This document shows, piece by piece, positions 40,761 through 48,942 of a DNA stretch of 64,000 bases. How positions within the stretch are numbered: position 1 is the stretch's first letter; the number at the start of each line of letters is the position of its first letter. The notes under the pieces are model-generated. The model did no database searches. It had not been told where the DNA came from and was given only the letters and a program-made list of their open reading frames with translations. Origin of the DNA: Candidatus Kapaibacterium sp. Its GTDB lineage: Bacteria > Bacteroidota > Ignavibacteria > Kapaibacteriales > HRBIN21. The DNA is taken from NCBI GenBank assembly GCA_938084565.1, contig CALKEU010000002.1, forward strand, positions 103,501 to 167,500. The letters run 5' to 3'. The translations under genes were made by a program, and so were the position numbers.

Positions 40761-41515
40761 TGGGAGAAGCCCTCGAGCGCGCAGCCCAGGTATTGGATCG
40801 AGCTCGGCGTGTTGTTGCCTTCACCGGTGCCGGTATCTCGGCCGAAAGTGGCATTCCAACCTTTCGAGATCCCGGCGGTCTCTGGGCCCATTTCCGCCCC
40901 GAAGAAGTTGCCACAGCTGAGGCCTTCGAGCGTGATCCCGATCGCGTTTGGGCCTGGTACCAACAGCGCCGCCGCGTCATCGAGGCAGCTCAGCCGAACC
41001 CCGGCCACTACGCTCTGGCCGCTATGGAGCCCTACTTTGAGGAGTTTACCGTCGTAACGCAGAATGTCGATCGCTTACACCACCGCGCTGGAAGCCACCA
41101 CGTCATCGAGCTGCACGGGACACTGCTCGAGTATCACTGCCATCGATGCGGAAGGCCTTACACTGAAGAGCCTCTGCCTGCAGAGACGGCCCCATACTGC
41201 CCCGTCTGTGGTGGGCGTATCCGACCATCCGTTGTTTGGTTCGGAGAGCTCCTGCCCGCGGCAGCTTTTGCTGCGGCCGAGCAGGCGGTGGACCGCTGCG
41301 AGGTTTTGCTCTCGATCGGTACCTCCGGCGAGGTCTACCCTGCTGCTGGGCTCGTTTGGCGAGCCAAAGCCATGGGAGCCACCGTCGTTGAAATCAATCC
41401 TGCCCCGAGCGAGCTCAGCACGGCAGCCGATATCCTGATCCGGCAGAAAGCGGGCTCAGCGCTGCCCGAACTCGTGCGCCGCTTACAACAGTATCGCCAG
41501 CAGGCACGGCCATGA
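40745..41515 (+). CDS. cobB: Sir2 family NAD-dependent protein deacylase
   Basis: VAFTGAGISAESGIPTFRDPGGLW, TQNVDRLHHRAGSHHVIELHG, CxxC...CxxC zinc site, WYQQRRR (YxxR of class III sirtuins). Confidence 0.93.
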   Translation: MPTAVMGEALERAAQVLDRARRVVAFTGAGISAESGIPTFRDPGGLWAHFRPEEVATAEAFERDPDRVWAWYQQRRRVIEAAQPNPGHYALAAMEPYFEEFTVVTQNVDRLHHRAGSHHVIELHGTLLEYHCHRCGRPYTEEPLPAETAPYCPVCGGRIRPSVVWFGELLPAAAFAAAEQAVDRCEVLLSIGTSGEVYPAAGLVWRAKAMGATVVEINPAPSELSTAADILIRQKAGSALPELVRRLQQYRQQARP

Positions 41516-41916
41516 TTATCGGGATTGGCATCGACATTGTGGAAATTCAGCGGATTGAGGCTGCCATCGAACGCCATGGGGAACGTTTCCTGGCGCGTCT
41601 CTTTACTGACCTGGAGCGAGCTTACTGTGAGCGCTTCGGCGCACAGCGCGCAGGCCACTATGCCGCCCGTTTCGCTGCCAAAGAAGCATTGAGCAAAGCC
41701 ATTGGGACTGGCATGCGCTTCCCCTGCCGCTGGCGCGATATCTGTGTCGTCAACGGGCACTCTGGCAAACCCGAGCTACAGCTCTCCGGTGAACTCGCAC
41801 GGCGTTATGCTGGCTACCTCTTTCACCTCTCGCTCTCGCACTCCACCACGCACGCCGTCGCCGTTGTTGTAGCTATCCCACCGCAGGAACCGCTCAGGGA
41901 GACGGGCGTGGGTTAA
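41512..41916 (+). CDS. acpS: Holo-[acyl-carrier-protein] synthase
   Basis: IIGIGIDIVEIQRIEAAIERHGERFLARLFTDLERAYC, FAAKEALSKAIGTG, LSLSHSTTHAVAVVVA. Confidence 0.93.
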   Translation: MIIGIGIDIVEIQRIEAAIERHGERFLARLFTDLERAYCERFGAQRAGHYAARFAAKEALSKAIGTGMRFPCRWRDICVVNGHSGKPELQLSGELARRYAGYLFHLSLSHSTTHAVAVVVAIPPQEPLRETGVG

Positions 41917-43147
41917 TCAGGAGCGACGCATCACCATAGCTGAGGAAACGATAGCCATGTGCTAAGGCCTCGGCATAGATGTGCCGCCAGAAATCCCCGA
42001 CGAAGGCCCCAACCAACAGCAGGAGTGTGCTCCGGGGCTGGTGGAAGTTCGTAATGAGAGCATCACACAGCTGGTAGCGGTAACCCGGCATAATCATGAG
42101 CTCCGTTGCTCCTTTCAGCTGCTCTAGCCTGTGGTTGTCTAACCACTGCAGGAGTGCATCGATTACCTCCAGAGGGGGAGGAAGCGGCATGTTGAGTAGC
42201 CCATATGCATCCCACTGGCCTACCTGTAGTGTTGGACTCTCCCACACGTTCTGCTGACCCAGCAGCAGGCGCACTCCATGCCAGTAGAGGCTCTCCAATG
42301 TCCGTACCGACGTCGTACCCACGGCCACAAGCCAGCCCCGCTCGGGAGAGCGCAGAAAGGAGCTCACCTGCTCGAGAGTCTGTCGTGGTACGCTGATGGA
42401 CTCGCTGTGCATTCGGTGGGAGCGCACATCGGTCACTTGAATTGGCTTGAACGTATCAAGCCCAATGTGGAGGCAGAGATCTGCAACCGCTACTCCCGCT
42501 TGCTGCAATTTGTCGAGGAGAGATTCCGTAAAGTGCAAGCCCGCCGTCGGCGCTGCCACCGAGCCGGGGAGCGTAGCGTAGACTGTCTGATAGTACTCCC
42601 GGTCGATTTGCTCGGCTTCACGCCGCAGGTACGGCGGGATAGGAATACTCCCGACGGCATGGAGGAGTTCAGCTAACGTCTCCGTTGCCGGCTGCCAGGC
42701 AAGCACAAGGTGTGCTCTGCCCGAGTCGAACGCACGGAGAGAGACACTCAGCTGCCGTTGCCCCACCACGACAGTGAATTCCTGGCCCGGTCGCAGCCCT
42801 CGCCCCCGCACCAGCCCCCACCACTCCACGGGCGGATACGCAGCATAACTTTCCTCCACCGAGCCCTCCACCGGCTGGAGCAGTAAAATCTCAAGGCGTC
42901 CTCCCGTAGGCTTACGCAGGAACAGACGGACCGGCACCACCTGTGTCACATTTCGCACAAGAAGCGAACCTTTGGGCAAAAGAGTAGGCAGTTCGGCAAA
43001 GATGTGATGATGGAGCTGCCGGTTGCGGGCATCCGCCACGAGAAGTCGGCACTGATCCCGCTGCGGTATCGGATACCGCGCAATACTTTCGGGCGGGAGA
43101 TCGTACCAGTACTCCTCTAGACTGAGAGCTGGCAGGAGAGGCTCCAT
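41894..43147 (-). CDS. queA: S-adenosylmethionine:tRNA ribosyltransferase-isomerase
   Basis: YDLPPESIARYPIPQRDQCRLLV, VAAPTAGLHFTESLL, LHIGLDTFKPI, MIMPGYRYQLCDALITNFHQPRSTLLLLVGAFVG. Confidence 0.94.
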   Translation of the reverse strand: MEPLLPALSLEEYWYDLPPESIARYPIPQRDQCRLLVADARNRQLHHHIFAELPTLLPKGSLLVRNVTQVVPVRLFLRKPTGGRLEILLLQPVEGSVEESYAAYPPVEWWGLVRGRGLRPGQEFTVVVGQRQLSVSLRAFDSGRAHLVLAWQPATETLAELLHAVGSIPIPPYLRREAEQIDREYYQTVYATLPGSVAAPTAGLHFTESLLDKLQQAGVAVADLCLHIGLDTFKPIQVTDVRSHRMHSESISVPRQTLEQVSSFLRSPERGWLVAVGTTSVRTLESLYWHGVRLLLGQQNVWESPTLQVGQWDAYGLLNMPLPPPLEVIDALLQWLDNHRLEQLKGATELMIMPGYRYQLCDALITNFHQPRSTLLLLVGAFVGDFWRHIYAEALAHGYRFLSYGDASLLINPRPSP

Positions 43148-43241
43148 TGGCATCGCTTGACTGAGCTGAAGAGACGTTGCGCCGAACGTCGGTGTTGTAT
43201 TTTCACACCTTGCAACATGTCTACCAGCACAGCACACGACG

Positions 43242-45143
43242 ATGACAACCGACTTCCCTAGCCGGCAGACGCCAGCGGACTTCCCGACCCCAGCATCCTC
43301 GCCGCGGCGGAAGACCCCCTGGTGGATCCCACCAGCAGTTGTGCTAGGCCTTCTGGCGCTCGCTACGCTCCTCAGCGTTCTCTTGCCCTCGGATACTCCT
43401 CCGATTGGACTACCGCGCCTGACGTTTCCCCGTATCGATCTTACTCTCCAGACAGCTCAACACAAGCCAGCGGTCCTTCTCCTCGAGCTGGGCGATCTCC
43501 CCGAGTGGCACCAGCCATCGCTAGGAGAGTTCTTCGGGGCTACCCCTCACGTCACCTTCTGCGACGCTCTGACGGCCCTCCAGATTGCTCAGCATGACCC
43601 AAACATTGGGGGCCTCTATCTCCGGCTGACTGGGAGCACGCTGGGCTGGGCGCGGCAGGAAGAACTCTGGGATGCCATCGATGCGTTTCGGCGTAGTGGG
43701 AAGTTCGTCTACGCCTATCTGGAATTCGGCTCTGAGGGCGAGTATGCACTTGCCCTGGCCGCCGATTCAATCTTCATGCCCCGCGAAGGGTTGCTCGAGC
43801 TCAATGGCTTTGCCGCCCTCGGCCTTTTCTTCCCTGGGCTGCTGCAGAAGCTGGGGGTTGAGTACTATGTGGAACAGTTCGAGGAGTACAAAGCTGCCGG
43901 GGAGCCTTTGGCTCGGCGCTCCTTCAGTCCTGCAGCGCGGGAGAATCTGCGCGATTTGCTCCAGCACCGCTATCGGCACTTCGTGAGCCGCATCGAGCAA
44001 CGTCGGGGCATCCCCGAGACGACGCTACGCCAGAGGGTATTCCGCCAAGGTCTGCAGGAGCCGGATTCTCTGCAGGCGTGGGGACTCATCGATGGAATTG
44101 TCCACGAGACGGAGCTGCTTACCCTCATGGCCCGACGGCTCCAGTTGCGTGATACAGCGCAGATTCACAAACATCTCCTCCGCTTCGGCCGTTACCTTAC
44201 TTCTTCCGCCGTACGGCGCTGGAAGCAGAAAGCAGCACAGCGCCCCGCGATCGCTTTAGTCTATGGCCTTGGCGCTATTGTTCCGGGAAAAGCAGATCCC
44301 TGGAGCGAACCCCAGATTGCCGCCGAGGATTTTATCAAAACGCTCCGCGCAGCTGCCGATGACGAGGACGTGGGGGCCATTATCCTGCGCATAGATAGCC
44401 CTGGGGGCTCTGTGTTGGCCTCGGATGCTATATGGACCGAGTTACGGCGTATCGCTCAGCGCAAGCCTATCTATGCTTCCATGGGCGACGTGGCTGCCTC
44501 GGGCGGCTACTATCTTGCACTCGGCTGCGATACTCTCATTGCGCACCCGAGTACGCTAACAGGCTCCATTGGGGTGATCCTGGCTCTGCCAAATGTGGCA
44601 GGAACACTGCACAAACTAGGCCTTGAGGCCGATACCGTCTTGACCAATCCTGAAGCCTTCTTCGCCCATCCCTTCTTCCCGTACGAGAAGGCAGCCAAGC
44701 AGCGCATCCACGCGATAGCCCACGGCATCTACGAACGCTTCCTGGAGAAAGTCGCTCTACGGCGGCAGATGGACCGGGAGCAGGTCCGCAAGCGTGCCCG
44801 TGGGCGGGTCTGGACGGGGGAAGAAGCATGGCACCTGGGGCTTGTAGACACTCTCGGAGGGCTCTCAACAGCGCTGGCGCTAGCTAAGCAGCGGCTTGCA
44901 ATCCCGGAGGACCAACCCGTGGCGCTCCGCATCTTCCCCCGCCACAAGACTCCTTGGGAGCTCTTCCTCGAGCTGGTGAACTCGGAGGAGACAGCGGCTG
45001 AAGGGCGGAGCACGGTCGCGCAGTCTGTGAGCGTCCTGCCGCCGCGACTCCGTTCGGTAGCCCGATATGTGCTCCAGCTGTGGCACATAAGCCTGCGCGA
45101 GCCCGTCATGATGGCCCTCCCGTGGTGGATGGTCTCGCAGTAA
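43242..45143 (+). CDS. sppA: Signal peptide peptidase SppA (long form)
   Basis: N-terminal TM; two SppA domains; ILRIDSPGGSVLASDAIW, GDVAASGGYYLALGCDTLIAHPSTLTGSIGV catalytic Ser. Confidence 0.92.
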   Translation: MTTDFPSRQTPADFPTPASSPRRKTPWWIPPAVVLGLLALATLLSVLLPSDTPPIGLPRLTFPRIDLTLQTAQHKPAVLLLELGDLPEWHQPSLGEFFGATPHVTFCDALTALQIAQHDPNIGGLYLRLTGSTLGWARQEELWDAIDAFRRSGKFVYAYLEFGSEGEYALALAADSIFMPREGLLELNGFAALGLFFPGLLQKLGVEYYVEQFEEYKAAGEPLARRSFSPAARENLRDLLQHRYRHFVSRIEQRRGIPETTLRQRVFRQGLQEPDSLQAWGLIDGIVHETELLTLMARRLQLRDTAQIHKHLLRFGRYLTSSAVRRWKQKAAQRPAIALVYGLGAIVPGKADPWSEPQIAAEDFIKTLRAAADDEDVGAIILRIDSPGGSVLASDAIWTELRRIAQRKPIYASMGDVAASGGYYLALGCDTLIAHPSTLTGSIGVILALPNVAGTLHKLGLEADTVLTNPEAFFAHPFFPYEKAAKQRIHAIAHGIYERFLEKVALRRQMDREQVRKRARGRVWTGEEAWHLGLVDTLGGLSTALALAKQRLAIPEDQPVALRIFPRHKTPWELFLELVNSEETAAEGRSTVAQSVSVLPPRLRSVARYVLQLWHISLREPVMMALPWWMVSQ

Positions 45144-45151
45144 GTTGAGGG

Positions 45152-45958
45152 ATGGACATCGTCAACCGCCTCTCACCGCGACAATTCCGCACGTACGATG
45201 ATCTGCTTGCCTTCCTCAGCATCTACGATGACCGGAACCGGCTGCGGGCCTATCGACAGCTCCTCCGGGCGCATCACCATCGAATCCGGGGCGCTGTCTG
45301 CTTAGAGGCTGGGTGTGGCCTAGGGTATTTGTCCGAAGAGCTCCTCCGGTTGGGGGCCCGGCGTGTCTACGCCGTCGAGCGCAATCGTTTGCTCTTCCGC
45401 CTCGCCCGCCAGCGCCTTGGCCAATGTGATCGCCTCCAGCTGTTCTGCACCGATCTCAGCACCTTCTCCCCACCGGAGCCCATCGAAGTGCTCGTACACG
45501 ACTTCTACGGCATGATGCTCTATGACGAAGACCTGTGGACGCTCGACCACCTGCCCTTCCAGCCCGGCCTCGTACTCCCCGACGGTGGCTATCTCATGGC
45601 AGGTCTTACCGAAAGCAGTCGCGTCTGCGATCGAACCGTCACGCCCGAGATCTTTCAGGCCTTTGCTGGAGTGCTGGTATCGGGGCTCTTCGATGCAGAA
45701 GACCTGCCTGGCCGCTGGCACGTAGCACGCTGGCATTTCGGCGAAGGGCTGCAGATTTCCCCACCCGATCTGAGCGGCGAACCTGGCGATGTCCTCTTCT
45801 TTTACCTCAGCGTGACCCACGGCAATAAGGAAATCTGTCGCGCCGGCTACTGCTCCAATTGGCCCTACATATGGACCCCACGCATCGGTGACCATTTCTC
45901 CCTCACCTTCCAGCGCCGTAGCAACTACGGGACAGAGGTGGTCTTCCGCTGGCTATGA
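45152..45958 (+). CDS. PRMT-like class I SAM-dependent methyltransferase
   Basis: CLEAGCGLGYLSEELLRLGARRVYAVERN motif I; VHDFYGMMLYDEDLWTLDHLPFQPGLVLPDGGYLMAG resembles PRMT double-E loop and following region. Confidence 0.7.
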   Translation: MDIVNRLSPRQFRTYDDLLAFLSIYDDRNRLRAYRQLLRAHHHRIRGAVCLEAGCGLGYLSEELLRLGARRVYAVERNRLLFRLARQRLGQCDRLQLFCTDLSTFSPPEPIEVLVHDFYGMMLYDEDLWTLDHLPFQPGLVLPDGGYLMAGLTESSRVCDRTVTPEIFQAFAGVLVSGLFDAEDLPGRWHVARWHFGEGLQISPPDLSGEPGDVLFFYLSVTHGNKEICRAGYCSNWPYIWTPRIGDHFSLTFQRRSNYGTEVVFRWL

Positions 45959-45959
45959 A

Positions 45960-47390
45960 CTATCGCCGACGGCGAAGCCGCGCAATGAAGAATCCATCAG
46001 TCCCATGGATCGAAGGCAGAAGGAGGCACTCGGCTCGCTGCGGCAGAGCCCATGGAAGCTCAATGCCAGCGGTTCGGAAGATGGGCTCCAGCGGTTCGCT
46101 TTCCCATTCGGGATGGTGGGCCAGAAAGTCCTCCACGACACCGAAATTCTCCTCGGGCATGACCGAGCAGGTCGCATAGATGAGGATTCCCCCCGGCATC
46201 ACCCGTTCGGCATACTGATGCAGGAGATGGAGCTGACGTTGCCGATGGCGGTGGAGCGCCTCTGGGGTGAGCCGCCACTTGAGGGTCGGGGTGCGGCGTA
46301 CCGTCCCTATGCCCGAACACGGAGCATCCACCAGCAACGCATGGAAACGCCGAGGGAAGTCAGACGGGAAGTTTGCCCCCATACGGAGGAGGCGTACACG
46401 AACGGAACGGAGGCGGGCACGGCGCACACGGTGCTGTAAGGCACGCAACCGGAGGGCATCAATATCGGTAGCCCAAATCTCTCCGCGGTCGCCCTGGAGC
46501 ATGGCCAGATGGAGCGTTTTGCCCCCGGCACCGGCACAGGCATCCCAGAGGCGCCACTCTGCCTCCGGCGCCACAGCGTAGCCCACCAGTTGGCTTGCCT
46601 CCTCCTGTACCTCGAGGACCCCTGACCGGTAGAGTTCCCCTGTATGCACGGCAGTCCGTTGCCAGAGCCGTATCCCAACGGGGGAAAACGGTGTTGGAGC
46701 AGCTCCTATCCCCCGCTGACGCATTGCGTGGAGCACTTCGTCCCGGGTCGCCCGTAGTGTGTTAACGCGCAGACAGGGGAAGGCCGGAGCCATAAAGGCC
46801 CGGCATAGCTGCACAACATGCCTTGAGCTCAGAGCTGCCCAGGGATTATCCATCCACCGACGCAGAATCCAGGCCGGGAACGAACAACCGGCCGCAAAGA
46901 GCTGCCACTGCGCCTCATCCCACTCGTGAAACGGCCGATCGAGCAGCAGCTGGAGCTCCCGCTCCACGATGCATACCTGCTGCCACAGCGCTTCCAGCCA
47001 CGCCCGTGCCTGCTTCCCCCAACCCGCCGACGCCACAACCTCCTCCCACAGCTGGTCTACCTCTTCTTCTGCCCGCTGGCTCGCCTGAGCCAACGCCAGT
47101 CCAAGGTGGGGATGTCCTAAGCGTGCTCCAAGATAGCCCATCGCCACAAGGAGTAACCACTCCGGAGAGCACGGCACCGGTGGACTCGGCTGCCGCTCCA
47201 GACACCACCGGAGCACGCCGAGGCAGCGCAACGTGGCAAACGTTGCCTCCGCTAGGAACCGACGCTCCTTGCTGCCGAGATATGAACGACGTCGGAAGTA
47301 GTCCTGTACCACAGCATCCGGTGGCTGGGCCGATCGGAGCATCTGACCGAGCAGCTCACTGGCATGCCCCAATAGGGACTCAGCACGCAT
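45960..47390 (-). CDS. RsmB/NOP2-like rRNA (cytosine-C5) methyltransferase
   Basis: NusB-like N-term; WDACAGAGGKTLHLAMLQGDRGEIWATDID; LVDAPCSGIGTVRRTPTLKWR; YATCSVMPEENFGVVEDFL. Confidence 0.92.
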   Translation of the reverse strand: MRAESLLGHASELLGQMLRSAQPPDAVVQDYFRRRSYLGSKERRFLAEATFATLRCLGVLRWCLERQPSPPVPCSPEWLLLVAMGYLGARLGHPHLGLALAQASQRAEEEVDQLWEEVVASAGWGKQARAWLEALWQQVCIVERELQLLLDRPFHEWDEAQWQLFAAGCSFPAWILRRWMDNPWAALSSRHVVQLCRAFMAPAFPCLRVNTLRATRDEVLHAMRQRGIGAAPTPFSPVGIRLWQRTAVHTGELYRSGVLEVQEEASQLVGYAVAPEAEWRLWDACAGAGGKTLHLAMLQGDRGEIWATDIDALRLRALQHRVRRARLRSVRVRLLRMGANFPSDFPRRFHALLVDAPCSGIGTVRRTPTLKWRLTPEALHRHRQRQLHLLHQYAERVMPGGILIYATCSVMPEENFGVVEDFLAHHPEWESEPLEPIFRTAGIELPWALPQRAECLLLPSIHGTDGFFIARLRRRR

Positions 47391-47979
47391 GGAGCAGCCG
47401 AAGTACCCGCCGTTCGACCACACGTCGGGACAACGCCTGCAATAACTGCTGGAGCAGCTCCTGCGCTACTGGATCGGTGATATGCCCATTCGGATCCAGC
47501 TTCTCCCCTACCCGAGCGACCAAGACCTCCGGCCTGGTAAGCACATCAGCGTTCAAGTATGCCAAAATCTGCCGCAAGTGCAATTGCGCCCGCAATGTCC
47601 CGAAATTCCCCGTCGTTGCCCCTATCAGGCCTACCGGCTTACCGTCAAAGGGATTCTCCGCGGGCGGATATGACATCCAGTCCAGCGCATTCTTGAGCAC
47701 CCCGGGAATGGAGTAGTTGTACTCAGGGGTAGCGATCAACACAGCATCGGCTGTCCGAATCCGCTCCTTGAGCCTCTGCACAGCCGTCGGCACCGGAATC
47801 CCCCGGTCAGGGTTGAACAGGGGTATCCCCTCGAGCCGGGCTTCCACTATCTGCATATTGGCCGGAGCGAGCCGCTGGGCCGCCTGCAGCAGCTTTCGAT
47901 TGTATGACTCCCGCCGAAGACTGCCGACAATACCGAGTACCCGAACGGGCTCCTCTTCTATTCTCTGCACACCCCTCAT
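47380..47979 (-). CDS. NADPH-dependent FMN reductase family protein
   Basis: VLGIVGSLRRESYNRKLLQAA, IATPEYNYSIPGVLKNALDWMSYP. Confidence 0.9.
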   Translation of the reverse strand: MRGVQRIEEEPVRVLGIVGSLRRESYNRKLLQAAQRLAPANMQIVEARLEGIPLFNPDRGIPVPTAVQRLKERIRTADAVLIATPEYNYSIPGVLKNALDWMSYPPAENPFDGKPVGLIGATTGNFGTLRAQLHLRQILAYLNADVLTRPEVLVARVGEKLDPNGHITDPVAQELLQQLLQALSRRVVERRVLRLLHAC

Positions 47980-48371
47980 CGACCCTGGTCCCAGGGCCAC
48001 CACGGCTCTGGTATGGCCAAAAGCAGCAAGGTTGCCCCAATGAGAGCCAGATTCTTCGTGAACTGGACCATTTCCACCATGCGCTGTACAGGGTCAGCCA
48101 CGGCCCAGAACCGATGCATCCAGAGGGTTACCGGCACCAGAAACCCCACCAGTGCTGCTACCCCAAGGGGAATGTAAATGCCTAGCAGAATGGTGAGCGC
48201 CCCAATCAGGAGCAACACTCCACTGAGGTAGACCACCACCGTTGGAGCCGGAACCCCGCGCGAGGCCGCATACTGGCTCAGTGCCCGTGGGGCAATAACC
48301 AGGTGATTCAGGGCGTTGTACAGCCAATAGAGCCCGAAGAGTGCTCGCCCCAGCAATATCATCGCCTCCAT
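47976..48371 (-). CDS. DoxX family membrane protein (paralogue 1)
   Basis: Four TM; NALNHLVIAPRALSQYAASRGVPAP; FTKNLALIGATLLLLAIPEPW. Confidence 0.85.
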   Translation of the reverse strand: MEAMILLGRALFGLYWLYNALNHLVIAPRALSQYAASRGVPAPTVVVYLSGVLLLIGALTILLGIYIPLGVAALVGFLVPVTLWMHRFWAVADPVQRMVEMVQFTKNLALIGATLLLLAIPEPWWPWDQGR

Positions 48372-48378
48372 CGTGCCT

Positions 48379-48789
48379 CTAGCTTGTGCTCTTGCGCCGT
48401 CCTGCCAGCGAATACGCCCACGGCTCCGGAATGGCCAAAAACATGAGCGCGCTACCCATGAGGGCCAGATTCTTGGTAAACGCCATCATCTGCACCATCC
48501 GCTGCGCCGGGTCCTCGAGCGCCCAAAAATTGTGCATCCAGAATGTCACCGGGAGGAAGAAGACCACCAGCGCCAATACTCCAATGCGCGGAGCAACCCC
48601 CAACAGGATGCTCAACCCCCCAACCAGGAGGAGGAGTCCAGTCAGGATTACCGCCACCATTGGCGCCGGTACCCCCTTGGAAGCAGCATACTCGGCTAGC
48701 GCCCCAGGGGCAAAGACGAGATGGTTGAGAGCATTGTACACGTAGTACACCCCCACGATGATCCGTCCAATCAGCACAAGCACCTTCAT
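48379..48789 (-). CDS. DoxX family membrane protein (paralogue 2)
   Basis: Four TM; NALNHLVFAPGALAEYAASKGVPAP; FTKNLALMGSALMFLAIPEPW. Confidence 0.85.
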   Translation of the reverse strand: MKVLVLIGRIIVGVYYVYNALNHLVFAPGALAEYAASKGVPAPMVAVILTGLLLLVGGLSILLGVAPRIGVLALVVFFLPVTFWMHNFWALEDPAQRMVQMMAFTKNLALMGSALMFLAIPEPWAYSLAGRRKSTS

Positions 48790-48825
48790 GAAACTCGACC
48801 TCTGTGTGTGAGACATGTTCACCCA

Positions 48826-48833
48826 CAAATTTA
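48826..48833 (-). promoter_or_regulatory. Putative Bacteroidetes-type -7 box (TAAATTTG) for doxX-FMN reductase-rsmB operon
   Basis: CAAATTTA on +, i.e. TAAATTTGT on -, ~37 nt upstream of start 48789. Confidence 0.5.
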
Positions 48834-48908
48834 GGTCACATCACCACTTCCGCTCACGCTCAGCCGGGGATATGGGAGGCGTCACTGCAGCTGAGGAGGC
48901 ATTTTTAC

Positions 48909-48916
48909 TAATTTTG
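48909..48916 (+). promoter_or_regulatory. Putative Bacteroidetes-type -7 box (TAATTTTG) for pnt operon
   Basis: TAATTTTGT, 26 nt upstream of pntAA start. Confidence 0.55.
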
Positions 48917-48942
48917 TTCGGCTTTCTCAAAGGCGTGCAACC

